Assembly (NCBI GenBank): GCA_030141605.1
Contig: JAQGDQ010000327.1
Coordinates: 204,147-268,146, forward strand
Reading direction: 5' to 3'
DNA length: 64,000 nt
Source of the DNA: Tubiluchus corallicola
Taxonomy: Eukaryota; Priapulida; Priapulimorpha; Priapulimorphida; Tubiluchidae
Part shown: piece by piece, positions 11,866-23,208 of the stretch
Numbering within the stretch: the stretch's first letter is position 1
Layout of the letters: each line of letters opens with the position of its first letter
Notes under the pieces: generated by a model
The model's database searches: none
Told to the model about the DNA's origin: nothing
What the model saw: only the letters and a program-made list of their open reading frames with translations
Translations under genes and position numbers: made by a program

Positions 11866-12647
11866 CTATCTACAACAACATCATCACATAAAATCAATCG
11901 TTTATCTTTATCGAAAATGACGTCTTTGGTCGTATTTGCCGGGTCTTTTTGCCATTTTTCGAAATTCGCATATAGACGCCCCCATTCCCACCTAACGGCG
12001 GGATTGGAGTCCTTACGTACTTTAAGGTTCGCGAACTGATGACCATGTTGCGATATATCTCTCATTTTTGTAACCGTTTGGTTACGTATACTCACGTTTT
12101 CCAACTTCACCAAAATCGGTCGGGCATTCTGTTGATCAACACGTTTCTTTCCGATGCGCTCTACTATAAAATTTCCCATATCACAATCCGATGTTACTGC
12201 CATCAAAGACACTTTGTCTTTGTCAGTGGATTTATTCTGCCAAACCTTTTCCGGTACTCCCTGTATTACTAGGTTATTCGAGCGCTGCCGACTGTCCGCT
12301 TTCTCTAAGTAACGTACTTGATCGTCTATAGCCGACCAGATCATTTTGTTTTCTTCTTTTAGTGCTTGATTTTCCTTTACCAAATGGTCTATCTTTTCAT
12401 CATATAACTCTAATTTTCCTCGATTCGGTTAATTGACGTCAAAGTCGTGATATTTAGCTGCTTTATCTCAGCGAGTGATGGTTGGTCACTGTCCTCAGTT
12501 CCATCGCTTCCCTCACCGCGGCACTTCTGTCCCAGGTAGACTTGCCAGCAATGCTTCTTCCAATACTTTAGCTAAACTTGCTTTCATTTTGAATTTCCGT
12601 TCCAGAGCCGTAGCGTCTAATCCTAGGCATTCATCGAGCTCAGCCAT
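11838..12647 (-). pseudogene. LINE-1 ORF1: coiled-coil / RRM-like RNA-binding protein, frameshifted
   Basis: The start is ATG at 12647 (MAELDECLG...). Two small frameshifts follow, one near 12535 and one near 12410; in the restored reading an acidic linker leads into a heptad-like segment (LYDEKIDHLVKENQALKEEN). Then comes ADSRQRSNNLVIQGVPE, the hallmark entry to the RRM-like domain of L1-type ORF1 proteins, and a C-terminal domain ending RWRPRFGDF. The stop lies 28 bases inside the start of ORF2, the usual overlap for coupled LINE translation. In working elements this protein coats the LINE RNA. Confidence 0.75.
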
Positions 12648-12659
12648 TATCCAATGTTA

Positions 12660-13600
12660 AATACGGAAATCACTCACGTGAATCCAGGTCACTGGTGAAT
12701 AGGTGAAACAAGCAGGTTTCACGCCAAAAAGTCTAAATTCACCACTGTATCTGATAAAAACGAAAAACGTTTTATCACAAAAACTCGGAACTGCTGCTTC
12801 AAAGAAATTTGAAAGTGTCACTATCACCTTTCTTGAGTTTTCACAATCCTGTTGATATAACTTGGTATAAAATTTGCGTACAAAAAATGACAAAAATCGC
12901 CAAAACGTGGGAGACCCAAAACCTACGTGTGCGCTCACTACATCTCACTACATACATAGTCATGCAATACTATGTAATACATACATACACAATACATGCA
13001 ATACTATGCAACAAAGGAGAAGGCCAGCGAAGAACCCATAGGTTATCTAGTCAGATACCCTTAAATAGGTAGGATTAAATAAAATTAATTTTGGCACCGT
13101 TCTCAATTTAAATTTAAATTCTGTTGACGTATGTAATAGGCAATTAAATGATGGGAAACGCAATACTGTAGAACATTATAATTTAAATAACCAAAAATTT
13201 ACAATTCTAAAATGCTGTGAATATGCGAAGCAAACAAAATAAAAATAACTTAAGATTTTTAACATAACAGAAAATGCATAATTTGAGCATTAATTTCAAA
13301 ATCCGGCAAAAAACAAAAAACAGTAGAATGATCAACCAAAGATGTCGAGAAGAAGAATATAATAAATTAAACCAAGGAAAAATAAGGCAAATATAAATCA
13401 TACAAAACAAAAAAAAAACAGAAGCAAATAAGAAAAAGCAAAACTGAAGTGTTGTAATAATAACATCAATGACTGAAGCTGTCGAGAAAGAGAATATAAT
13501 AAATTAAACAATCGAAAAACTAAATCAACTGTAAATAAGACAGAATGAAATCAAAATATGGCAAAAACTTAAAGTGTCCTAACAATGAAAAAATGTATAG
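12660..13600. other. No gene seen; simple repeats and LINE flanks
   Basis: This stretch lies between the 5' end of LINE-1 and the 3' end of LINE-2, both on the minus strand. It contains a catac/atgcaatactatg-rich patch at 12945-13012 and an imperfect 137-base-period duplication around gtcgagaa...aatataataaatt at 13344 and 13481, probably in the 3' UTR of LINE-2. No BEL/Pao coding words were seen here. Confidence 0.5.
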
Positions 13601-13637
13601 GTATTCCAAGTACATAAGTAAAATATCTCATTCATTT

Positions 13638-16600
13638 TTACCCTGCAATAAGTTGTTTTCTATAGTTTAGAATTAACTTATTGTAGTTACTTGACTTTAA
13701 TTGATCAGATAATGAATTCCACAGTGAAGATCCTTGGTGTTTTAAAGAATTCTGGCCTTTAGATGAATTAAATCTTTCAATAAAATAAGATTAGGTAGTA
13801 GCAAACCTAGTAGAATGGTGATGCATGTGACATGCTAAAGTATAATAATTGCTGAAGAGATCCGGGAGTGAATTATTTTTGAATTTATATACAAACTTGA
13901 CCAGTTCTAATTTATACAGATCATATACTTTTAGTAGATTTAATTGCAAATACAAAGGTGCTACATGTTCTCTTTTACTAGTAAATGTATGAGTTTGATA
14001 ATCTTGTTTTGTTTAGAAACCAATGATTTTAAGACCGACGCTGAAGCACTACCCCAGACAAGAATGCCATAACCTAGCTATGGCTTGACAAGAGAAGAAT
14101 ATAAGAGTCGTAATGCATTTACATTTATGTAGTGTATTCTAGCTAAAACACACCTTGATTTGCTAATTTTGTTGATTATATGCTGTACATGTGTTTTCCA
14201 AGTAATTCTACTATCTATAAATATACCAAGATATTTGATTTCTTGGATAGATTGAATATTACAACTGCCGATACTTTGCTTAAACTATTGTTATGTTGCT
14301 TGTTTCCAATTAACATATATATATATATTTTTTTTTATAATTTATCGATAGCTTATTTGCTTGCATCCATTTATTAATTTTGTCCAGTTCCACATTCACT
14401 GAGTCTTCTAATGTTTTGATATTTTGGTGTGATAAAAATAGGTTTGTATCATCTGCGAACAATCTGGTGTTAAATTGCAAACAAGATGGCAGATCATTAA
14501 TATATAAAAGAAATAACAATGGACCCAATGTAGAACCCTGTGGGACACCACAGGTTATATAAGCAAGTTTAGACTCTGATGAGTCAAAAGGTAAGACGTG
14601 GAAGAGGACATCTCCTGACACCATAACTTATACAAAAATAACAAAATGTCATGTTGTACCGTGTCGAATGCTTTCGATAAATCTAAAAACATAGCACAAG
14701 TAGTTTTCCCCTTATCAATATTCGCTAAAAAGTTTTTAATTATTCAAAAATCTTTGATATGGGTGATGTAACGTGCCGAGGGTTATTTGGTTTAAAAACA
14801 AAATAACTACTGTCACTATTGTAACGTTTTGAGGGCTATTGCATTCCTAATTTTTATATAATGATCAGGAAAATATACTACATGTATTTTCACGGGTTCG
14901 TCTGCTGTTTTTTTAAGGCTGTCTAGTTGAAAACAAAACAAGATGAAACATAAATTTTAAAGCTATAATTATTACAAAAGAAGAGTACAACAACAAGTCA
15001 ACAATAAGAGCTCAAAATTACTAGTAGTGGCTTGCTGTGAAAACCCCCAAGGAAAAATGAGGATAGGAAAATGAATGCGCATAACTTATCTGAATGTTCA
15101 TGACGATGTTGTGCACAACTTGACGATCCTCCCAACATTACGATCCTCCATGAGCCATAACAATGCAGATGACGCCAGCTAATCAACAGCTTCCAGCAAC
15201 CCTCTTGTAGTCTACAACACCAACGTACCAACCGCTGACTGGAATGGAATAACATCACACTTCTGTGGCTTCACCAGCACTTCAGACCATGTAATAGCAA
15301 CGAAACTGAGAAAGACAGGCTATACAACAGGAACACTGTCCTTTTGGCCAAAACAACACTTAGCTCAGCTCTCCATGGTAAAGAAGTTACATCACAGATC
15401 GTGTACCAGCCTTTTCAGACAAATACGTTAACTACAGGTATGCTGGAACATGCCTACTGGTCAGACCAACAACGAACGTCTGTACCAGTGAACAGTAGCA
15501 ACTCAACTGTTCAGAACAGGTATTGCTTTTCCTGCATAAGAAAACGAAGGACTCCAACAGGTAAGCACAAACCATTTTAAGTGACAGGGGTGAGGAGGTG
15601 ATGAAACGAAAGAGCACATACAGCAGTGCAAGCCAAGCAAGCCATTTACTATCAAAATTAGCAACATGCACCTCACAGGTGATAAAATAGATATTGGCCT
15701 ATATAATTAGTGGAATTAATGGGAGAATTGTAAATCGGGATTATTTTTGCAATTTTCAACATCACAGGATAGATAACGTTTTCATTTGTTGAACAGCATA
15801 GTTAATAATGGAGTAATAACGGACTGTGAAATTTTAAAAAATTGATTCGAGATGTTTTCGGGTTCTGCTGATTTATTGGTTTTTGATGCAGCAATAGCAG
15901 AAGAAACTTCATACTCGATAATTGGCGCAAAAAAGGAGTTCTGATTAAGCATTCTAAGGAAAAAAATCACATGTTATTGGAGTAGGTGGTACTGATTTAC
16001 CATATCAGAACCAACTGATGCAAAGTAATTATTCATGAATTCACAGATAGCAATGGGTTCCGTAATCTCAGCATGATATGTTACTAGTTTGGTTGGAGTT
16101 ATGCGCTGCTTGTTTTGTCCATTGATCAAATCATTCAATGTTGCCCAAGTCTTTCTAATATTAGTTTTATTATCATGTAGTAAAGTACTATAATAATTTC
16201 TTTTGGCTACATTTATGAGACGATTAAGTTTATTAGAAAATTGTTCATATTGATTAATTTTTAAGATACTATTTGTAGTCTTACAGTCCTTGTTTAATCT
16301 ACCTTTTGTTTTTATTGACACAAGAATACCTTTACTTAGCCACGGCTTAGAGAAAGTTACTTTTTCAGTTCTTGACAATGTCTTAAGTGAGGCATGTTTA
16401 TTAAGAACTTCTTCATATATTTGAAAAAAAGTAGAGAAGGCAGAATTAGTTGGCACGTTGGAAAAGTCAACAGCATCGATCTTATTTTGTAAATCCTCCA
16501 GAAATGAATTCAAGTTAAAATTCCGTTTATTCCTGATTTTAATTTTCTTTTTAACAATCAAGTTACCAATATTTTTAATAATAGCAAACACTGGCAGATG

Positions 16601-17677
16601 ATCCGACACTTCATAGAGTGTAATACCAGATGTAATTGGATTAGATAAATTATTTGTATATATATATGGTTAATAAGTGTCTGAGAATGTTTGGTTATTC
16701 GAGTTGGTCGTGTTACTAATGGAAAAAACTGATTAGAGTAAAGTAAATTCAAATAATCTGCAATGAATGTTTTCTCTTCCTATTTGCACAAGAATAAGAT
16801 TAATATCGCCACAGATATAACAAGTCTTTCCTGACTTGTTAATGGCTGACAATATAGAGTCCATCTCGCTGTGAAAATGATGGACATTGGTATTTGGGTG
16901 TCGATAGATCACACCAAATGTGATTGGTTTCTTTTTACCAGGTACTTCAACATCAAGCCACTTATCCTCAACTTGTATATGAGATTTTTGAGTAATACTA
17001 TTACCATTCTTATTTCTGTATTACAATTAATTTTGTACTCATCTTTTACTGTATACCTCAAGCCCGATTTAAGATAAATAGCTACGCCACCTGCGCAAGT
17101 TTTAGAATCAACATGCAAGAAAGTATAGTTAGGTAAACTCGTTATAAAAGATTGATTAACTTCATTCAATCTTGTTTCAGATATTCCAATAATATCGGGA
17201 GGAACAGTAAAATGCATGAGTACTTCAAGCATATTAGAAAATGTCTTCTGAATACTATTGGGATTGAAATGTACTATTAATAAATCATTATTGGACTTTT
17301 TTAAATTAGAATTTGTCTCTAGTGCATGTAAATTATAGTATTTACTATCAAACTTGGCAAGATGTGCATCAGGATCAGCATTATCCCATTTTGGTTTTGC
17401 GAGTGAAGGAAAATCAATTAAAGAAGACAGACAGTATACATTTGTTAGATTTGAAAACAGTTCGCATAATTCAGCATCATCAATACACTGAAACGGCAAA
17501 GATTCATTTATACATTTAAAAAAAGTAATTAGCGGAAGACGGAGCATAGTGATATTAAATTCATTCACACTCAACATGGTACACTTGAGGTGTACCCACA
17601 TGTTACAAACGTCACAAGAGATACATTTTTGATTTTTTACAGGGTTTACAACAGGATACGCAGGGAAATTTTTCCAT
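13638..17677 (-). pseudogene. LINE-2 ORF2 (CR1/L2-like): PHD-type finger, endonuclease, reverse transcriptase
   Basis: On the minus strand, from ATG at about 17677: a cysteine-rich finger split by a frameshift (FPCVSCCKPC, then CDVCNMWVHLKC), as found at the N-terminus of CR1/L2-like ORF2 proteins. The endonuclease follows (LLIVHFNPNS, PPDIIGISETRLNE, GGVAIYLKSGL, then MSDHLPVFAII). RT motifs are LKIAKIIPIY near 15760, FLDLSKAFDTVQH near 14690, then GVPQGSTLGPLLFLLYINDL and RLFADDTNLF at 14310-14624, with the C-terminal GSSLWNSLSDQL near 13700. The stop is at 13638. Many stops and frameshifts plus a 0.9-kb foreign insertion near 14.76-15.70 kb show that it is old. Confidence 0.85.
14765..15700. 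other. Insertion of unknown origin inside LINE-2
   Basis: LINE-2 RT reads IIPIYNSPINS at about 15710-15770 and resumes with NFLANIDKGKTT at about 14720. The roughly 930 bases between do not encode the expected hundred or so RT residues. The only open frames inside are 60-90 codons long on both strands and carry no recognised motif. The segment is somewhat less AT-rich than its surroundings. It may be a non-autonomous element that replaced part of the RT; no terminal inverted repeat was evident by eye. Confidence 0.45.
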
Positions 17678-17733
17678 TAATTAATTATGCTAGAAAATAA
17701 AGTTTGTGATGCATTAACACCTTGTAGTGAGTT

Positions 17734-18590
17734 TTAAAGTTTACCTAGGTCCTCCTCACATTGAATTTCAATGACTTGGCTTGAATCATCTTTCCGTAAG
17801 AACATTTTCCCGTATTTTGTCCAGCAGTACTTCATTTTGTGGTCCTTAGCATAGTCCCTACATTGTTTGTGTAGTTTTCTCCTTTTATTTATGTAGGATT
17901 CATTTGTGTAGATCCGGTTATCAGTATACGATGCATAGTCAAGATTTTTAGTGCTTCCAGCATTTCTTCTAGTACCATAGAGTTCATCCCGTTTGTAGCG
18001 TCTTGTGAACTTTACAATAATTTGTGGAAGCCTTCAATTTTTAGGTGCTGCCAGTCTATGTGATGTACTGATATCTTGAGGGTGCAATTCTACTCCCATA
18101 TTTCTGGCTACGCTTAGCACTATGTCATTTGTAACTTCATGAGGAATTCCAACTGTCTCCAATGTGTCTCGTCTCATGTGAACACTCATATTGTTCTAGT
18201 TTGTCTAGTTCACTTTCCGTAGCTTGTAGTCTGTTTTGTAATGTTTTAACAGTGGTTTTCAGTACCTTGTTTTCGTCTCTCAAATGTCTTGTTGATATTT
18301 GTTCAGTTGTTCTTGAAAGCCATCAAATTTGTGGCTTCGAAAATCTTGCGATTTGGTTTCCTCAGCAACTTCTCCCATAAGGTCATCAATCCCCACAACT
18401 TTGCTACGTCAGTTGCTTCTGGAATCTTTCTACAAATTTTTGAATGTCTGGAGTAGGCTGCACTTGTCCAGCTAAAGTAGAGGCTCAATCCAAGGTTATT
18501 TCCGACCCGATCTAAACATAAATCTACAGATGTTTTGGTTGCCTGGCGTGTTAATACTCCTACTCGATTTGGCATTAGTCTTTGCAAAGT
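17734..18590 (-). pseudogene. LINE-2 ORF1, heavily decayed
   Basis: Read backwards from the stop at 17734, the frame shows CEEDLG preceded by MFLRKDDSSQVIEIQ, then NESYINKRRKLHKQCRDY and, after frameshifts, PQIIVKFTRRYKRDELY. These words align with the C-terminal half of the intact ORF1 at 52670-53584 (CEEDL, FMRANEKMESFEIK, KKCVDYKKQRG, PIIVKFTRRSVRDNIY). ORF2 starts only 57 bases downstream. The N-terminal half (about 18590-18200) is recognisable only as a coiled-coil-like stretch. Confidence 0.75.
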
Positions 18591-18734
18591 AAAATCTGTT
18601 TGAATTATATGCTATTCCACTTAATTTTAACATTTTTTTTGTCTTTTTGCGGTAATTTTAAAAAAACACAACAGCCATGTACGACAGCTCAGCCAACTAA
18701 ATGTTTGTTCACTGAGGTTTCATGTTAGCAATGG

Positions 18735-19722
18735 AGAATACACAACTGTATCTTTGAACGGATTCAATGAAGCACTGCATTGGATAAATGGTGATTGATC
18801 GAAACGAGATTCTTACGTCAGATCCAGAGTGAAGAGTGACTTGATTCCAAAGGAGGCTTGGGGTCATGTGCCTTGAGCAAAATCCAGCAAACTTGGGAAC
18901 GATACCAGTGACTATGAATCAACTTCTTCTTTCCATGTGACTCACAGGCCCTGCTTGGTTATACCTGCCTCATGCTAAATGGATGTGAACTTTGCTTTGG
19001 AAGACCCCAACATTAGTGTTCAGAATATCACACAAGTAACTAACGTTAGCTGTTTTCGTAAATTGTGTAAATTGAGTGACAGCCTGGATGATGCATTTTG
19101 TATCTAACTTGAGGAAACTAGCTAGTGATAGACAGCTCAGTGATGTGATTACTGCTGATGAATTGCGTAATGCTGAGAGATTATGGTGGTTTTCTGTACA
19201 ATAGATTCATCATGCAACTAATATAAGGTATTTAATTAGGATAAACATGTGAAAAGGGATTCAAAGCTGTATTTACTTGTGCGCCTCTTCCTTCTACTTG
19301 TATTACTTCTGAAGGGGCATTTGGGGTGTTTGGCCTTGATTATGCTGGACCATTTCATATTGCTAAAGATGAAGTTGAAACTCGACCAAAAGCCGTATGT
19401 TGCAATTCTGACTTATTCTACTACATGTGCTGTACATTTTGAACTGGTACACAGCTTATCAGCAGAGGATGTAGTTGACATGCTAAAGCGGGTTTTTGGT
19501 CGATGTGGCTATCCAAAGCACATCATAAGTGATAATGCTACTACTTTCAAGAATGAATTAGTTCAAAAATTTGTAAGTGATAAAGGTACAATATGGCAAT
19601 TTAATGTGCCCCGTGTTCCCTGGTGGGGTGGTTTTTTCAAGAGAATGGTCCGGTGTCTTAAAACTACATTGAGAAAAGTGCTGGGGCGTGCAAGTTTGGG
19701 CTTCACGATTCACCCGCCATAA
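18735..19722 (+). pseudogene. BEL/Pao element 1 resumed: RNase H end and integrase
   Basis: After about 10 kb of LINE insertions the Pao reading continues. EALHWINGD, a stop, then SKRDSYVRSRVK is the RNase H C-terminal region; AWGHVP followed by a stop and AKSSKLGNDTS stands where the usual HVPSKLNPAD-like box lies. The integrase core is read from 19249-19722: YVAILTYSTTCAVHFELV, then IISDNATTFKNE (the catalytic SDN segment) and VPRVPWWGGFFKRMV. Several stops lie between. It belongs to the same element as 5261-8482 by strand, order and non-overlapping domain content. Confidence 0.75.
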
Positions 19723-20251
19723 GGAAGCCGAGGAGTAACCTAGTTAAAATAAAGTTAGTCGTTGAGTTGATATGAAAGAAGAAAGTTTATTGCATCTCCA
19801 CGAAAAAATAAATTGAGCATCATGGCAATAGGAAGAGTTCTTGTTTTTTGTATTACTGTCATCTCAAAAGTCACCACGACAATTGGCGCAAGGAAACCCG
19901 GGAATACTACGAACACTTAGATTCGTTTATTAGAAAGCACTTCAAGTGCAAAATAAAGACTATTTCAGCACAGAAAAGTAAACCGGCATCTACGTACGGT
20001 TTTACCTGGCTTCCAGCATTTGGGCTACAACTTTTGTTAGCGAAATCTATTTGGACTATGAACGACAATCAATGTAATATTATCCCGCATTCGTACGCAC
20101 CTTTGAAGATGGTCTTAGCTGTCAGGTTTTGAAAAGACTGCGCGTAATTAATGGGTGAATACGTGAAGTAGTCTGAGCCAACAATGAACTATTTTAGTTG
20201 CTGAAACCTGTCGATTAACATCGAAGTTTGACTTTATTGAGGTGGTTCATC
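19723..20251 (+). other. Spacer between the two BEL/Pao elements
   Basis: This should contain the C-terminus and 3' LTR of element 1 and/or the 5' LTR of element 2. An open frame at 19848-20132 (94 codons, HYNW-type composition, no known motif) cannot be assigned. No repeat of the 4815-5219 sequence was recognised. Confidence 0.35.
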
Positions 20252-20520
20252 ATGCCAAACAAGGATCAAAAACCAGAAGGAAGTGTCCCAGCTAGCGCTA
20301 TATTAAACAAGCATATACAAAGGCGAGGAAAAGTTTGCAAGAGCAAATCTAGCTAGCTAACGAACTGGTGCGAAAAGATGAGTCAACTATTTAGAAAACT
20401 CAAAAAAATCCAACATTTAAGCAGCAAGTTAACAGGTCCTGCTCTTAGTGCAATAGAAGGTTTTTCACTCAGAAACGAAAACTATCTGCTTAAAAGCATT
20501 TTTAGTGGGCGAATATAAAC
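20252..20520 (+). pseudogene. BEL/Pao element 2: gag fragment
   Basis: From ATG at 20252 (MPNKDQKPEG) the frame reads into a basic leader and, with one stop and a frameshift, LTGPALSAIEGFSLRNENY, the conserved DUF1759 gag stretch. It then loses homology at about 20520 where another LINE begins. The RT of apparently the same element resumes at 23209 on the same strand, so this is the left half of a second, independent Pao copy. Confidence 0.65.
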
Positions 20521-20559
20521 TGCACTTATTTCAGATGGGTTTCCTGTAAGAAGTTCATT

Positions 20560-20850
20560 ATTTTGTACTGTTCTCAACCACTGTACTTTACAAATTTATC
20601 AGCTTCTTTCTTACTGTATGTAAGATTTGTTCATCAACACATACATCCAAAGGAATCTCATTTCGAGCAATTTCGACACCTTTAGCAATACTTAGGAATG
20701 ATTTGGCTCGGGAAACATGCTTTGCTAAAGAATACCAGCAGCTACACCATGACTAAACAAGCTGTCCACCCCTTTGTACCTCTTGTTTAACTAAATCTTC
20801 TGCAGACTGCTTTAATACTTCTTAAACAAATTTACTAACTGATGTAGAAA
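20560..20850 (-). pseudogene. Unrecognised old coding-like stretch
   Basis: On the minus strand one frame reads SAEDLVKQEVQRGGQLV, a stop, then about 55 residues including SLAKHVSRAKSFLSIAKG and EIPLDVCVDEQILHTVRKKL before the next stop. The length and mixed composition suggest decayed coding sequence, but I do not recognise the family. It lies between the Pao-2 gag break and the C-terminus of LINE-3, so it may be LINE 3' sequence or an older insertion. Confidence 0.25.
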
Positions 20851-20889
20851 ACCAAATAGGTATTGGTGGCAGCTGCATATTAACTCTAG

Positions 20890-23200
20890 TTCCTTTTGAG
20901 GAGGGTTGTACTTATGCCCGTGGCTGTTTTCATTATGTCATACATGAGTTCCTCAGATGTGTGCCTTTGTTTATCTATATCTTTGTATGCTGTCGTCACA
21001 GCATACAGTAAAGTTGGCAGGACAATTACTTTTGCTAAGTTTATAATTGCGTCTATTTTAGGCCTTTATATTTGAAGCACAACTTTTTGATTTTTTGCCA
21101 TTTGTGTCATGCTGTTTGTTTGACCTCGGCTACATGACTGTTAAAATTGAGCTCATCGTCTATGTTTAAGCCTAGTACTTTATTTTTATCCGTGTAGTTA
21201 ACCTTTTATTGCCAAACCTAAAAAAATTGGGAGGGATTGGTTCGTATTTTAAATTAGACGATGGCTTATATATCACAGCTTCTGTCTTATTGAACGCACA
21301 ATTAATATTCATGCGCCATCGCCTACACCATTGAAACACTTTACCTCAGTAATTTTGTGCTGATACATATGCTTCGTACATAGGCTGCCACACAGAAGGT
21401 GCTATCGTCTGCATATTTAAATTTTGTAAAGTTATCAAATTCTTCAGTATCATTTAACATATCTGCTACAAAAAATAAAAATAAAACTGGAGATAACACT
21501 GAACCTTGTGGTAGCCGCACATGGCATTGATATGGCTGAGATTATTAACTTTAAAACATATTTTACGTTCTCGCAAAAATGACACAATCAGCTCTAGCAA
21601 CCTACCCTGGGATGCCTTACTGATATAGTTTCCAGATCAAGCGACCTAACCATACACTATCAAAGACTTTTTTAAAATTGCAATATACAGCCAAGCTGCC
21701 TTTTTTCTGAACCATTTGGCTTTCAATATTCGCAATTAACCTGATAAGGTAGCGAGTTGTACTCCTCCTTTCCTAAAACCTCCCTGCTGTATGTCTAACA
21801 AATTATTTGTGCAAAAAACCTGTCACAGTCTACTTTCAATGAGCTTTTCAGCTAGTTTGCCATAGTATGATGTGATAGTTATAGGCCTGTGGATACTAGG
21901 ATTACTATAATCTACTTTGCCTTGCTTTTTAAAGAAAATAACCTTATCATTCTGGCAGGTCCATATTTTAGTTTCCATAAACAAATTAATGAAGTTCACA
22001 GTTTTGGCCTAGAAACCCATATGGCGGATCATTAAAGGATGACATCCATCTATGTCCACGCTCTTGTTTGAGCTTTTTACAGCTAGGTTGATTTCTCCCA
22101 TTGTGAAGTCACTGTTGAACCATGTCCTGTCTGCATGCTGGTCTACGGGCTGATGGGTAAAACTTTGCACTTGTTGAAATCATCTATCGTCAAAAGTAAC
22201 TGCATCTATGTGTGATCACGTAAAGAATGTGTGATGTAAAATTTCACATTTTCCCTCGTCATTAATGTGATATCTGTTTTGCACTTTCAGCGTCTCAATG
22301 CCAACATCTGATTTCATGCCAAAAAGTTTTCTGTGTGTTTTCCAAAATTCTTTACCCTGTACTATGTTTAAGTTTGTGGTGTTCACATTAATCAACTCAC
22401 TTAGCACTTCCCTTTATTGCTTTTCAAACTTTCCTCCACATTCAGGTATGCTGCTTTACTAGGCAGATCTTTTGCGGGTCTTTTGATAACTGCGTGATTT
22501 CATTAGTCCAGTATAGTTTGCTGTGCTCTGTAATAGTTTTGTCTGCAGGATTGCTTCATTTGTCGCTTTTACCTTTACCAGCAAGAAATTCCAGGCACTA
22601 GAAGGGTCTCTTTCTTGCAAATGTGTTCATAGCGTTTGAAAGTCACTACGTATATTATTTTCTAATATATGCGACCAGTAAATCAATCCTCATTCTTGAA
22701 GTCATAGGTTTGGCGAGCATTTGCTGTGGTTTCCTTGTTGCATCTAATTGTTGTTATCACTGGATAATGGCCCATTAACGATGCCCCGCTAAAAAGTTTG
22801 ATGTCTTTGTCTACCATTTGCGACACAATACGCGTAGTTAACCCTCATGAAGCCTCATTAGATCAATTGTGCTATAACCCGTATGCGATGCTATTTAAAT
22901 GTTGAGTCTCTCGAGTTACTATTTCAAATTCACCATTGCTATTAATTTCCCAGTTTTGTAACTATTTCCCATGCACGTTATCTATTGCATCCCATAACAC
23001 AATGTGCGCATCAAAATCCGTTACCATGTAGTGGAGTCCATGTAATCTGGTAAAATCAATAACTTTTTTGTAGTCACTTAAAATTTTTCAGTTCTGGGGA
23101 ATTTGGCTTTATGTACACTGAGCATACCAAAAACTTGAATGCTTTCGTAATAATGACAACCCATATTGAGTTCTGAAGGGAACACTGCTACTTCCTGATT
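20890..23200 (-). pseudogene. LINE-3: decayed non-LTR retrotransposon ORF2 inserted in BEL/Pao 2
   Basis: On the minus strand, 23150-22450 shows an AP-endonuclease-like segment (DFDAHIVLWDAID in place of the usual GDFN, and the final GHYPVITTI). RT is clear near 21530-21390: LPQGSVLSPVLF and FKYADDSTF. The C-terminal part at 21200-20890 reads KVLGLNIDDELNFNSHVAEV and, after stops, a region like LPTLLYAV. Frameshifts and stops occur every hundred bases or so, so this is one of the oldest LINEs here. The ending resembles jockey/R1-like elements more than RTE. Edges are approximate. Confidence 0.7.
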
Positions 23201-23208
23201 TATGTGGC

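Larger units (their letters stand above)
8531..12647 (-). mobile_element. LINE-1 of this window: near full-length, two-ORF, inserted into BEL/Pao 1
   Basis: On the minus strand the order is ORF1 (12647-11838), ORF2 endonuclease (11865-11251), reverse transcriptase (11254-8691), a short 3' UTR and a tail of tandem TAAAC units (8531-8555). The tandem tail and the orientation fix the 3' end. The insertion interrupts the RNase H of BEL/Pao 1. A second tail-like sequence (ttcaattcaatttatttatt) at about 8472-8495 may be the end of another, older insertion at the same place. The 5' edge lies somewhere beyond 12647. The clade is unsettled: two ORFs and an AP endonuclease fit the jockey/CR1/L1-like assemblage. 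Confidence 0.8.
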
